64,000 nt of DNA from Gentiana macrophylla (Eukaryota; Streptophyta; Magnoliopsida; Gentianales; Gentianaceae), in NCBI GenBank assembly GCA_026214975.1, contig JAOBSW010000502.1:186001-250000 (forward strand). The letters run 5' to 3'. The notes below the pieces were generated by a model. The model was not told where the DNA came from, ran no database searches, and saw only the letters and a program-made list of their open reading frames with translations. The translations under genes were made by a program, and so were the position numbers. Of this stretch, positions 44,142-56,370 are shown one piece after another. The stretch's first letter is position 1, and every line of letters begins with the position of its first letter.

Positions 44142-46095
44142 TGTAACATCCCGACTTTTCAGAAAAGGTAATATAGTAATTGGGAATACCCTCTACGACC
44201 AAATTATTATTTATCCTATTTATTTAATTAAGAAGGATTTAATTAAAAAGATTTAGTTATTTAATTAATGAGTTTAATTAAATGGCTATAAAAAGAAATA
44301 ATCCCCAAAGTCTTCTATTAAAATAGTCACGCAATTTCTGAAAAAAAGGTAGAACGGCGATCTGAAGGAGAAGCAACGCAGAAGATGCCAGAAAAAGGGA
44401 GAACGTAATCTTCAACCGTGTGATCAATCCGTTCATTTGTTCAATATGCCGCAGGAGAGAAAAGTGATCAGCGCGAGGAGACGCAACTTTGGAAAATAAA
44501 ATCTCTCAATTTCGTAAGTTTTCAGTTTAGCCCCAGTTTTTGGTATTCGTAGAGTTTGATTCTTGAAAAATTCGTATCTTTCAATCCGTAGCTCTGTTTC
44601 GCAGCCATGAGTAGTCGAAACGATCGTCTTGGAGCGTAGATATATCTAAAAATAGTATCGTAGAATTTAATCCAGGTAATCTGCAGTTTTGATCACTTTT
44701 CAGTTTCGGTTTTCTGCAAAGAAATATGATTTTAGGGTTTCTCGTTGATCAAATAGGTTTTGGGGTTGAGGATCAACAGTTGTTGCAGTTTCTTGACGTT
44801 GTGATTTCGGTTTTCCTAGAAATTAAGGCAAGAGACTCTTCCTAATGAGTAATTATAGTTTTAAAATGATAGGTTGAGTTTTGGTGTGTTTTGGTGATGG
44901 AATTCATGCTAAGTTGTAATTAATATGATGTGATATGTTTTGGTATATTTGTGTTGAGTTTTAAATTTCTATTTTTTTTGGTTCAATAACATTAATTAAA
45001 TATGAACAACCTTCGATTGAACTTCTGATTCATTCAGTTAAAACACCGAATGTACTCTTAAAGGGAGTTGAAGTTCGGATCCGTCAGAAGGACATGAAAG
45101 GGCTTGTGCTTTGATGAACTAAAGTTCATCAATGTCTGTGTATTTGCTAGGACTTGTCCATGTCTAGTAGTCTAGGAAAGAGAGTAGTGTATGTGAGGGA
45201 GCTTACCTGAAAACACTTAGGTGACTAGTTAATTCACAGTAATAATTACATACGTGTAGTAAAAGATAAAACGTCACTTATTCTCGGTTAGGCACTCTTT
45301 CATATCGGCGATGTGATACGTTCATAAAAGGTGAACAACGCTGCTGGCCTATAAACGGCTGAATGGCAGTGGAGGAAATTCATCGGACGTATACTCATAC
45401 CGGGGAGACCCCGGAGCTAATCGGTGCTAATCACCGTTAGTTAGCAAGTATATCTTCAGGCTGATGAACGCCATGCATAGTGTCCTTGAGTGATGACGTA
45501 ACCAAGATAAGCTAAGTTAGAAACGTTTAGTCATGACATGTCAATGGGCATGGATTGAACCTTAAATTGAGTCGGTCTCATAAAGATAATTTAATAATCA
45601 TAATAATAACCTTTCATTGTATAAATTAGTTATTCATTAGCTTCTCACTTTTACTAAGTACTTTGTACTTACCTCCTTTGCATTTTCTTTTGTATGCATT
45701 GTAGGGTGAGAAGACAAACAGGTTGATCAAGTGTGGATGACAACCTTTGAAGACTTTGAAGTCTTGACAAAGCTTTTAGTTTATTTCTTTGTAAAGGTTG
45801 TACTAGACTAGTTGTATTTCTTTTCTTAGACTTGTTGTACTTCTTCTTTTAAGATATCGTATTGTATAAGTCGTTGGGTTTTTCATCGTTGTAATTTAAC
45901 TATCCATCTTTAGCATGGTTACTTTCTATTCATAGTTGCATTTATGTTTTTACCCGAGTCTTTTTAGCTTCCGTTTGCTTTTATTTGATACGATGACGTA
46001 GAGGCTTGTGTATAATGTTAGATTTATTTAATGCTATACGCGCCGAACGTTTCTCTTTTGGATAAGGGCTCGGTATCCGAGAGCGGGGCGTTACA
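44142..46095 (+). repeat. 3' LTR of element F
   Basis: 1954 bp, TGTAACATCCCGAC ... GAGCGGGGCGTTACA, preceded by the purine-rich AAAGGGGAAGGAA. A TATA box TATAAAAA lies at 44287-44294. Near 45390-45410 a GC hairpin CCGGGGAGACCCCGG is present. Confidence 0.85.
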
Positions 46096-48081
46096 ACTAC
46101 AACCTATTGAGCACCAGTCAGTTTTATGACATGGGATATAGAGGCACTTTAGAAAAGGAGTATTGCATTGTCTTGAGTGAGATGGCACATCAAGTTGTAC
46201 TTGCTGGAAGAAGACAACAGAACATGTACATTGTAGACTAGACCTCTGTTGTACCAGAAACCTGTCTCATTGTGCATACATAATCAGAACTCAATTGGTT
46301 ATGGCATAAGAAGTTGAATCATCTAAACTTTGATGATATCAATCAGTTGGTAAAGAAGAAGCTGGTGATAGGTCTACCTAAGATCCCATACAATAAGGAC
46401 GGCATATATGATGCCTGTCAACAAGGAAAGCAGACTAAAGAAACTGACATCAACTGGCTGAAAGACCATCCAGCTGAAAAATTCATTGAAGATATACACA
46501 CATGTGTAAGAACTAGAAGACAACTGGAAAGCATGTTAACTTGTTTTTTGTTACAGGTTGAACCAAAGACAATAGATGAAGCAATCCAAGATGCTGATTG
46601 GATCACAGCTATGCAAGAAGAGCTAAATGAGTTTGGAAGAAATGAAGTCTAGGAACTTTTTGATAGACCAGACATGGCAAACATCATTGGAACAAAAAGG
46701 GTGTTCAGGAGCAAAATGGATGAACAAGGAGCAATTGTCAAAAACAAGGAAATACAGGTAGCAAAGGGGTATTCACAAGCAGAAGGCATAGACTATGATG
46801 AAACATTTGCACCAATAGCAAGATTGGAAGCAACAAGATTGTTCCTAGCATTTGTAGCTCACAAAGACTTCAAAGTATATCAGATGGATGTCAAAAGTGC
46901 ATTTCAGAAAGGATTACTAGAAGAGGAAGTATATGAAGAGAAAACCCCCGGTTTCCAACTCAAAGGAAAAGAAGACAATGTGTACAAACTCAAGAAGGCT
47001 TTGTATGGACTCAAACAGGCACCTAGAGCCTGGTATGAGACTCTTTCACAATTTCTGATAAACGATGGATTCAGCAAATGAACCATTGACAAGAATTTTT
47101 TCAAGAAACAAGATGGATCAAGCACTCTACTTGTCCAAATCTATGTTGATGATATTATCTTTCGATCAAAAGATGAAAAGCTATGTAAAAAATTGTAGAT
47201 CTAATGAAAAGCAAATTTCAGATGAGCATGATAAGAGAACTCATCTGCTGCCTTGGACATCAAGTAAAGCTGATGAAAGATGGCATATTCATCAATCAAG
47301 CCAAAAACACAAAAGACTTGATACACAAATATGGAATGGACACAAGTGGCACATCAGACACACCAATGTGTGCTAGAATTGTTCTAAAGAATGATGAAAA
47401 TGGGAAGGATGTAGATCAAAAGCTATACACAGGAATTATTGGTTCTCTACATTACTTTACTGCAAACATACCTGACATTGCATTTGCAGTAGGAGTGCAA
47501 GGTTTCAATCACAACCAAAAGAATCTCACTTACTAGTAGCAACAAGAATCACAAAATATCTAATGCAGACAGTAAATGTTGGAATCTAGTATCCAAAAAA
47601 TGGTGGATTCAAGTTGATATCTTACTCACATTTAGATTATAATGTATGCAATGTTTATAGAAAGAGCACCTCATGAACATGTCAAATTCTAGGTAAAATA
47701 CTAGTATCATGGTTTAGCAAAATGGAAAATTCCATATCTACTTCAATAGGTGAAGCATAATATATAGCAGCATGTAGTTGTTGTGCACAAGTACTCTAGA
47801 TCAGACAACAGCTAAGAGACTATGAAGGGGAAGAAAAGACACTTCCTATCATGTGTGATAACACAAGTGCAATCACAATTACAGAGAATCCAGTATTTCA
47901 CTCAAGAACAAGGCACATTGATGTGAGACATAATTTCATCAGAGATCATGCGGAGAAAGGAGATGTAATTTTGAGGTACATCTCTACAGAAGATCAATTG
48001 GATGATATTTTCACAAAATCACTCAGTCATGAAAGATTTTGTAAGTTAAGAACTTAGTTGGGAATGATTGAAATTGATTAA
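46096..48081 (+). pseudogene. pol of element H with integrase core deleted
   Basis: Order seen: protease tail (VVLAGRRQQNMYIVD), integrase zinc motif (WHKKLNHLNFDDINQL ... YDACQQGKQTK), then directly RT (NWLKDHPAEKFIED, RTRRQLESML). The integrase catalytic core and linker, about 970 bp in C, are missing, yet the zinc motif and RT are joined in one open frame (46314-46652). The first Cys of the zinc CXXC is Tyr. RT continues with [32 protein letters not shown] and [18 protein letters not shown] is at 47142-47153, followed by IIFR instead of IIFG. Stops lie at 46650, 47079 and about 47196, with frameshifts near 47200 and 47500. RNase H is very decayed (47540-47850), then intact near its end (HSRTRHIDVRHNFIRDH) to TAA at 48079-48081. 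Confidence 0.88.
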
Positions 48082-48714
48082 GTTAGAAGGAGCAAGTAAC
48101 CGGAGTAAATCTGAAGTGACTTCACCGGTGATCGAACCTTTGCCATTTTGGGTGCGTTCACTTGGTCGGTAAGGCACTAGTACTAGCGGGTTAACTTCAC
48201 CGATTGTTAGGAACAGTTGTTTTGTTATAGCAACTCAAGAAATGACCTACTTCACTCGCCCGATGTCAGCCAAGCACTCACCGCTAAATTCTATGGAGAA
48301 AACAACAAAGTGCAAGTGTGAAATGAATCGGCCAGACATGTGGAAAATCAGAGATTTATGGAGCTTTATTTTGTGAAGATTACACATATGGATTATATTT
48401 AATCAGACACAAGGGTTACTATATGGAGGTTATTATTTGACAAGAGAGAATAACGGCAACGCCTCGATTCCTGGGAACTATCATTACTTGCCTTAATCCA
48501 CTATCCCACTACACTCAATAACCGTGATTTATAGACACAGAATCACGCCATTACTCTACCAAAATATCTCCACATTCATCCGCATTCACACTCTCATATC
48601 TCCACTATAAAATCAACACTTCAGTTTTCCTTGGACTCTTTATGCTATCTTTGAATTTCTTAAACACTATTTGCTCAAGAAATTTCAAATTTGTCTCTTA
48701 AAAATCTCATAGAA
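48082..48714 (+). promoter_or_regulatory. pol to post-pol spacer of element H, possible internal promoter
   Basis: 633 nt with no long frame between the pol stop and the ATG at 48715. It holds the box CTTTGCC...GGGTGCGTTCACTTGG (48138-48165), matching the minus-strand box of element C, and a TATA box TATAAAA at 48606-48612, 103-109 nt before the ATG. The stretch after the TATA box is C/T-rich like a plant 5' leader. Promoter activity is inferred only. Confidence 0.45.
48606..48612 (+). promoter_or_regulatory. TATA box before the H post-pol frame
   Basis: TATAAAA within CCACTATAAAATCAACAC; a pyrimidine-rich leader and then ATG 48715 follow. Confidence 0.45.
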
Positions 48715-49148
48715 ATGGCCTCATCTTCCTCAATCGCTAAGTCCGGCAAACAGTATGAGAAATCTATTGTAACCGGGTCATTCTTCAGACCGGAGCACTA
48801 TCTCACACTGTGCAACAACAACTCCAAGATTACCGTTTGGTAGATGGATGCACTAACCTGGGGTTGATGACCTTTCTCAATCCCCCGATCAACGCAATTT
48901 TCTATGAAACCCTAATTTCGTTCTGGCAAAATGCCAAAATTGTTCCAGGAAAGAAGAAAGGATCATCGGACATCATTACAAGCAATATGTTTGGACAGGA
49001 ACTGGTAATCTTTGCAGGTCTACTCAACAGATGCATCAAACACTCCAACGCTGGACCCTCAGAGATAAAGAATGTGGAAATCAATACAGATACATTCGGG
49101 ACAGAGATGGCCAAGAATTCCAATCTTGCAGCCATGAAATTTACCTAT

Positions 49149-49341
49149 CCAAGAACTAGGGGTGTACAACGAAATTGGAAAAGCTGGATCGACCGATCGA
49201 ACGGATTAAACGGACCGGAAAATGATGAACCGCGGTTTTCCAATCGGTTTTTTCATTGAATAAAACCGAATCGAAATCCAATTCGCTTTTCGGTTTTATC
49301 CATAAAAACGGTATGACCCGAACCGAACGGTTATACTTCAT

Positions 49342-49372
<31 letters not shown>

Positions 49373-49832
49373 ATTTGTTCACTAGCTCTACTATAAAACC
49401 CCCACACACAACCCTAAATTTCTAAACCTTATATACGCCGTTTCTACCTAAACCTAAACCTAAAATGCTTTCGACCGCCGATAACGCCGTTTGAGCTCAC
49501 GACCATTCTTGCTTCTTATAATATTCTTCATCCGTTAATCGTGAAAGGGTGAAAGCAACATTTGAAATTGTCATTACAACGACCACCCGCTGGCTTATGG
49601 TGCCAATAATGGTGTTTGTCTCATTTTTAGAAGAAAAAAATCAAAATTTTATGGTAAATAAAATCTGATCTAAAAACCAATCGAACCGAACCGGACTGTA
49701 TTGGTTCGACCCAATTCAGAAAAATGACCAATTCGATTCGATTCGAGAAAATATCAAAACCGTAACAACAGTTCAGTTCAGAAAATCGTAAAAAACCGAC
49801 CGGACTGGACTATGTACACCCCTACCAAGAAT
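49149..49832. repeat. 8-bp target duplication around the MITE
   Basis: CCAAGAAC at 49149-49156 and CCAAGAAT at 49825-49832, 7 of 8 identical. An 8-bp duplication is the hAT signature. Confidence 0.8.
49157..49824. mobile_element. hAT-type MITE, 668 bp
   Basis: Perfect 12-bp terminal inverted repeats TAGGGGTGTACA / TGTACACCCCTA, flanked by an 8-bp duplication. Subterminal regions are rich in CCGAAC/TTCGGTTT motifs in both directions, typical of hAT ends. No transposase frame; the middle has (TA)11 near 49350-49371 and a short CCTAAA triplet run near 49447. It moves only with an enzyme supplied in trans. Insertion plus duplication adds 676 bp, which explains the frame change on either side. 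Confidence 0.88.
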
Positions 49833-51083
49833 GGCACTTGAGCTGTCATTCAAAGAATTTTCTCACTTGATCATCAAGAGTATTGAAGGGAAGAAAGGAT
49901 CCATGCATGGGATGATGGAAGTAAGGAATAGACTTATGGCCATCATCTATCAGAGCCTTGAGTTCAATTGGTCAATTTTCTTTATCAACAGGTTGAAGGA
50001 GCAAATGCAAAGGGAATTTGATACTGGCAAGTAGGCAGCAAGAAAGGACAACAGAACAAAGGTCTTTTTGGGGAGGGGAAATCCTATAGGATTCCTCTAC
50101 AATTTTTGTTTGATGAAATGAAGGTAAAACCCATCCAACTGCACAAATTGCCTGAGGCAAAAGTGATGTTTACTTTTTTAAAGAAAGACAAGAAAAGGAA
50201 ACAAGCCGAGGAAAGCGGCTCTGGATCTAGGAGAAGAACAAGATCCAGCACAAGGAATGTAAGAAGAAATGTGGGAGGACCTAGAATTGTTGAAGTTCCA
50301 ATAACAATTTCTAATAAAGAAGAAGAGGAAGAAGATAGGGAAGCTTACCATCTGACCTCAGATGAAGATGATGAGGAAAAGGCAGAAGATGATCATCACA
50401 CTAATGATCAAGAAGGGAAAGAAGATTTTGATGATAATCTGACACTCTAGGGTGTTATACAAAGGAGTAAGGCTGAGAGCATCACCAGCAGACTCAACGA
50501 GGACCCTTAGAATTCATCAATGGGGAATGACAGTTGAGAGCTAAAGCAGATGAAGAAGAAGCAATGACCCAGCCACGACTTAAAGAATCTATCAACCCTC
50601 AACAATCTTTAACTGACATAGAGATTGAAGAAGAAAGTGAAGAAGAACCAGCTTATGCAACTGCACCAGCACAGGCACAACCTACCACTGACGATCCATA
50701 TATATCTTTCTATCTGGACATTAACCCTCTGATTGTGGACATGGATAAACAAACTTTCAGAAGGGAAAATCTCCAAACAGCACTGAGAAGCAGCTATACC
50801 TCCATAGAGTAGAAGATTGAGGCTCTGTTCAGCCACATTGAGGTTCAAGATGCGGTGATGGAAAATCAAGGTGTTCTGCTATGTCAGCTGAATTCAATGA
50901 TCACACAGCATGTTCACATAGATCTGGTGCATCTTGAAAGTGAAGTTGATGACAGGCTTAACCTAGTGATTGAAACTCAGGAAACTCACTCTCAACAGAT
51001 TTAGGCTATTGACAGCAGTAAAAATCATGCCATCTAGCATCTTGATAGAATCATAACAGTGTCTGAGGCAACAAACAAGATTC

Positions 51084-51438
51084 TGGAAGCGAGACATGAT
51101 GCTTCCAAAGGTTGTGATAAACCTGAGAGTTCAAAAGGTAAAGGCACTGAAAGCACAGAGAAAAGCTTCAGGATTCTAGAGAAAAATTAGACTGTAACAA
51201 GTTCTCTAATTTATCCTATTTGAACATCTTTATGCCCTTTACGGATGAATAAAATTTTGGAAGAGAGACACGATGCTACCAAAAAAGTGTAAGGTATTGA
51301 TAATCCTGAGAGTTCAAAAGGTAAGGGCACTGAAAGGACAAGGAAAAGCATCAGGATTCTAGAGAAAAAGTAGATTGTAACAGGTTCTCTAATTTATCCT
51401 GTTTGAATATCTTTATGCCCTTTATGGATGAATAAAAT
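51084..51438 (+). repeat. tandem duplication (~174 bp) at the H post-pol end
   Basis: Copies 51084-51257 and 51258-51438 share TGGAAG.GAGACA.GATGCT, CCTGAGAGTTCAAAAGGTAA, and TTATGCCCTTTA.GGATGAA. The unit spans the last ~35 codons, the stop and the start of the 3' non-coding part, so a second, dead copy of the protein end follows the stop. Confidence 0.88.
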
Positions 51439-51527
51439 TGTTGAGTTTTATTCTAATTTTTTTACATAAGTGTTTGACTCAATATTCAAGCTTATGAGGG
51501 TTTTGGCGTTATCCAAATGGGGGAAAC

Positions 51528-51908
51528 TGTTAGGAACATTTTATTATTTTGATGATGGCCATACCAGCCATTATAGAAAGCCTGAAATAAGTCTAAAAGA
51601 ACAGTAATGCTTGAATAGGTTTTACTTAGAAGTCTGACATGTTGTATAAGTTCGGTCAGACAAGCAGTATAATAGACTGGTAGGATGGCTCAGTAATGAT
51701 TTTGAAGAATCTCAGTGAAGACAGCCAAGTAACCAGCTCAGTGAAGTAAAGACCTATGGTCTGACTTACAACCAGGGAATTCTGTGATGACCTTGGGTAA
51801 GTCTAAGACTTTTTACAAGTGATGGAATCTATTCTTTTAATATGGTATACACTGATCTCACCCAACTCAAGGTTCAGTGAAGTACAAACATACATTGATA
51901 TCAGGAAT
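51528..51908 (+). repeat. LTR of H (also J), left segment
   Basis: Starts TGTTAGGAACATTTTATT after the purine tract ATGGGGGAAAC. Interrupted at 51909 by solo LTR I; continues at about 53755. Confidence 0.85.
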
Positions 51909-53749
51909 TGTTGGACTAAAATTTAAGTTTTGAAAACGATTCATCACTTATTCAGTCATTAATTTAAACCCCATTGATGAAGTGTCATAAATATTTGTTA
52001 TAGTGCAAAGCAAAAAGATGTCTAGATATAAGTATATAAGTCATATTAGAGTCTGATATTTGTATAGTTAAATCAGACAACCACTGTAATAGTATAAGGT
52101 TCAGAACTGAGAAACCGAGAAACTGACTTGATGAGACTATAAAAAAAGAAACTGAAATGCTTAGTTTACAATTGAAGAACATTCAGTTTGATAAACTGAC
52201 TTTAGAAGAAAAATAGAGCACACCTACATAAACTGAAGAAGTTAAGTTCACTGAGGGACACAGACTCAGTTGGCTTATCTAGAAGCTGAAGGCTGAGGGG
52301 ACAAACTCAGTTAAGAAGGATGAGGGACACAAACTCAGTTATTGAAGAATTAAGAACAGATGGTTATAACTCGGTTTAATGAGGATTAAAAGCCGAGACG
52401 GTAAACAGGTAAGTCTATGATGGCCTGAACTGAATTTATGGATCTTGTATAAAGACTAAGATACATATGGAAAAAATTATCTTAGATAATTTAATTGTTA
52501 TGGTGTACTCTAATTAAGTCATTAGAAATTAGATGAAGGAAGAGTATTGAGTTTTGAAGAAGAGTAAAAACTCAGTTAATGCTCTTTAAACTGAAACGCT
52601 CTGTTATACCAGCTGAAAACTGACAAACAACATAAGCTCAGTTTTAAGCTGCAGACATTAAAAATTGAAGATGAATCTGACCGTTACTAAGCAAGAAATA
52701 TAATTGGTTGAAGAACTATCAGAAAGGACACTGACATTCAGCAGAATAGCAGGACCACCAACAGATACAAGGATTCAAATTCAAATGATATGAACATTGG
52801 AAAAACCCTTATAAATAGACCACTTCAACATCAAGAAGAGGAGCAGAGTTCTAAGATCTAAATCACTATGGAAATATTCAATTAAAGGGGAAAGCTAAAA
52901 GAACTCTTTCTATTTGCTTTATTGCTAGATCCAGAAAAAGATTTCTTCAAAGTGTTCATAAGTATTCAAAGAAAATATCAAGATCCACACTTGAAGAAAT
53001 CAGAGCTTACTATGCAGATCATATATACACTCAGAAGAAGAAGCTCAAATCACAAATTGAATCATAGTTATTGATTCAAGTCTCAACTTTGATTTTATCA
53101 ATGTTTTAGACTGTGAAACACTAAGAAGGTGTGAAGGATAGTTGAGTGCAGTTAGGAAGACTGTGTTTGTGATGAGCTGGTGAAGAGGCAATCCACCTTC
53201 AAGGACCAGTGGAGCAAGCTTGGCTTAACAGTAATTCAACCTTTTAAAGACTAAGGCTCGAACATTGTGAAGCTAGGGATTAGTCAATGACAATCAGTGT
53301 TTAAATTTACTGTGTGTCTTGTAACTGTGAACCTCAAGAAAATAGTGAATTTCTACCAACATCACAAGAGAAGAGAGGACTGACAGGATTACACCACCTA
53401 GAACCTCTATAAACTCTGTCTCATTTACTTATGTACTTTACGCATTTATTTACTGCATTCTAGTTTATATCACATCAGATCACAAACTCAGCAAACATAA
53501 GAAACTGAGTCAAGCATTGAATTTCTCAAACACACAAATTGATAACTCAAGTTTTATAAAAAGGCTTTCATATATCCGTTGCCGGTTAACTCAGTTTGAG
53601 CATCAGTCAGTTTGATTCAAACTCAGCCTAGTTAGCTTAATTCCACACAAGTTTAAAACTAAGATTGTTTTCAAGCATCTAGTATGTTTTTGGTGACAAG
53701 TTTATTCACCCCCTTCTAAACTTGTGTCAGCCTTTTCAAGGGACCAACA
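51909..53749 (+). mobile_element. solo LTR I, Sirevirus-like
   Basis: A 1841-bp LTR with TGTTGGACTAAAATTTAAG start and GGACCAACA end and no internal region. It is the same family as the LTR of element L (59135-60968). Flanks are GGAAT (51904-51908) and AGAAT (53750-53754), a 5-bp duplication with one change. TATA box TATAAATA at 52810-52817. Solo LTRs arise by recombination between the two LTRs of one element. Confidence 0.88.
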
Positions 53750-54762
53750 AGAATCAATGAAGAAGGAAAAATAGCAAACCGACTAAGAGGAAGTTCTACC
53801 GGCTAACTAAAGGAATGATGGTGAAGAGTATATCAATGGTGAAGTAATGATCAGAACATCCAAGTAATTCAAATATGATACTCATGATATCTGTAATATA
53901 ATAAAATCGAAGATCAAGCAATTAATGCAAAATCAATCAAGGACGGATTTTATGTTGACCGTTTGAAGAAAATCAGGATCACCAAAATCCAGGAAGATTA
54001 AATCAAGCCAGAACCAAGGATGATTCCGAGAGTTAAATAGCAAACAGACGAATTTTTGAATTGAGGAAATCAAGGCTATAAATAGAAGGCTTGGATAGAA
54101 AAACATAACAAAAGAATATAGAATACACGCATAAAAATCAAAGTGCTGAAACTCTATCAATTTGACAAGCCTTCATTTTGAACTGAAAAGAAAAATCTAG
54201 CAGATCAAAATCAGCGTACAGAGTATCAAGACCACAACAAGTACTGAGTCTGATAATCCCTCGGTGAATCCAATTCACTCCAAACTGAAGCAATTGAATG
54301 AGAATGTCCGAGATGGAGTTGTACCCTTGAAGTGATAGCTGCTAAAGGATTTGTTCTCAAGGAGTAGTTTGGAAGGTTGAGTCACTGAAGCTTTTGTAGC
54401 CAGGGAGTGATAGTCTTGAGATTTTGAAGCTTGAGTAGCTAAGGACAATCATAACTATTGTATTGGTGAAAGACAATAGTGATTTCCTCTAATCATCACA
54501 AGAGAAGAGTGGATTAAGGGATTACACCACCATGAATTGAACCACTATAAACCTTTGTGTTCATTTAATTACTGCACTTTACTTTATAGCATTTCTTTAC
54601 TTCATTTTATTCATACTCTGTGTGCTTGAACTACTTTGAAACAACTTTTAAACAGGGACTTGTCCGCTGCCCAAAATCTTTTAAACTAGGAAATTTTTTT
54701 GAAACTCCAGTCATTCAACCCCTCATCTGACTATACCTTTCACCTTCTATGGGACCAACAAT
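53750..54762 (+). repeat. LTR of H (also J), right segment
   Basis: Resumes the LTR after the solo insertion (AATCAATGAAGAAGG, as in D) and ends ATGGGACCAACA. TATA box TATAAATA at 54077-54084. Without the insertion the LTR is about 1.39 kb. A primer site and gag follow directly. Confidence 0.85.
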
Positions 54763-54855
54763 TGGTATCGAGCAGTGTGTTCCTAGTATCGTAACCATTC
54801 AGATCGATTTACAGTAACAAGGAGATCATACTTTTTCAATGTAGTTTTCGATTAC

Positions 54856-56256
<1,401 letters not shown>

Positions 56257-56269
<13 letters not shown>

Positions 56270-56370
56270 TTGTTGGGTACTTTGGCACCCGGCTGAAGAA
56301 CACGGAGAGTTTACTGAAAGACAATAGTCTACTGATGCTAATGAAGAAGAATTGTTGGGTACTTTTGCAG
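56257..56370 (+). repeat. 82-bp duplication at the J/K boundary
   Basis: TAATGAAGAATAATTGTTGG at 56257 recurs as TAATGAAGAAGAATTGTTGG at 56339, both followed by GTACTTT.GCA. The duplicated unit marks the place where gag of one family passes into post-pol sequence of another. Confidence 0.8.

Larger units (their letters stand above)
39225..46095 (+). mobile_element. gypsy element F, mostly non-coding, 5' LTR truncated
   Basis: A 47-bp 5' LTR stump ending GGGGCGTTACA, a primer site, 4.87 kb of internal DNA with only an integrase remnant at its end, a purine-rich stretch, and a full 3' LTR. LTR start TGTAACATCCCG and end GCGTTACA are typical of plant Ty3/gypsy chromoviruses (inference). It sits in the pol region of H: the 5 bp after it, ACTAC, would be the target duplication, and the left copy was removed with the upstream DNA. 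Confidence 0.85.
48715..51190 (+). pseudogene. post-pol frame of element H, interrupted by a MITE
   Basis: The ATG at 48715 (MASSSSIAKSGKQYEKSIVT) runs to a TAG near 48841; a frameshift near 48810 brings in the main domain (PPINAIFYETLISFWQNAKI, then NMFGQELVIFAGLLNRCI). This aligns with the N-terminal domain of the C post-pol frame (FW motif, GQE, LL). The frame is broken at 49157-49824 by a MITE and resumes in the same original frame (FSHLIIKSIEGKKGSMHGMM, then IIYQSLEFNWSIFFI), again like C. A TAG at about 50034 and a shift lead to a Lys/Arg then Glu/Asp-rich stretch (50106-50450), an acidic/Gln-rich stretch (50534-50812), and a coiled-coil-like end that finishes at TAG 51188-51190. The C-terminal WIDF...ENQWM module of C and K is absent. 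Function unknown. Confidence 0.75.
46096..51527 (+). mobile_element. Sirevirus-like element H, pol and post-pol half
   Basis: Starts mid-protease (YNLLSTSQFYDMGY) because element F is inserted there. It carries an integrase zinc motif, RT/RNase H, a spacer, a post-pol frame, the purine tract ATGGGGGAAAC (51517-51527), and then the LTR at 51528. The LTR is of the D family, so H may be the 3' half of D: between D gag (ending 30231) and H, about 740 bp of internal DNA plus half of G, E and F would have been lost at the 39200 junction. The alternative is two separate elements. LTR divergence between D and H is considerable, so an old element would be required. Confidence 0.75.

Noticed and set aside
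49441..49466. Telomere-like CCTAAA repeats
   Set aside because: Only about three units and of the form CCTAAA, not the plant CCCTAAA; part of the MITE interior.
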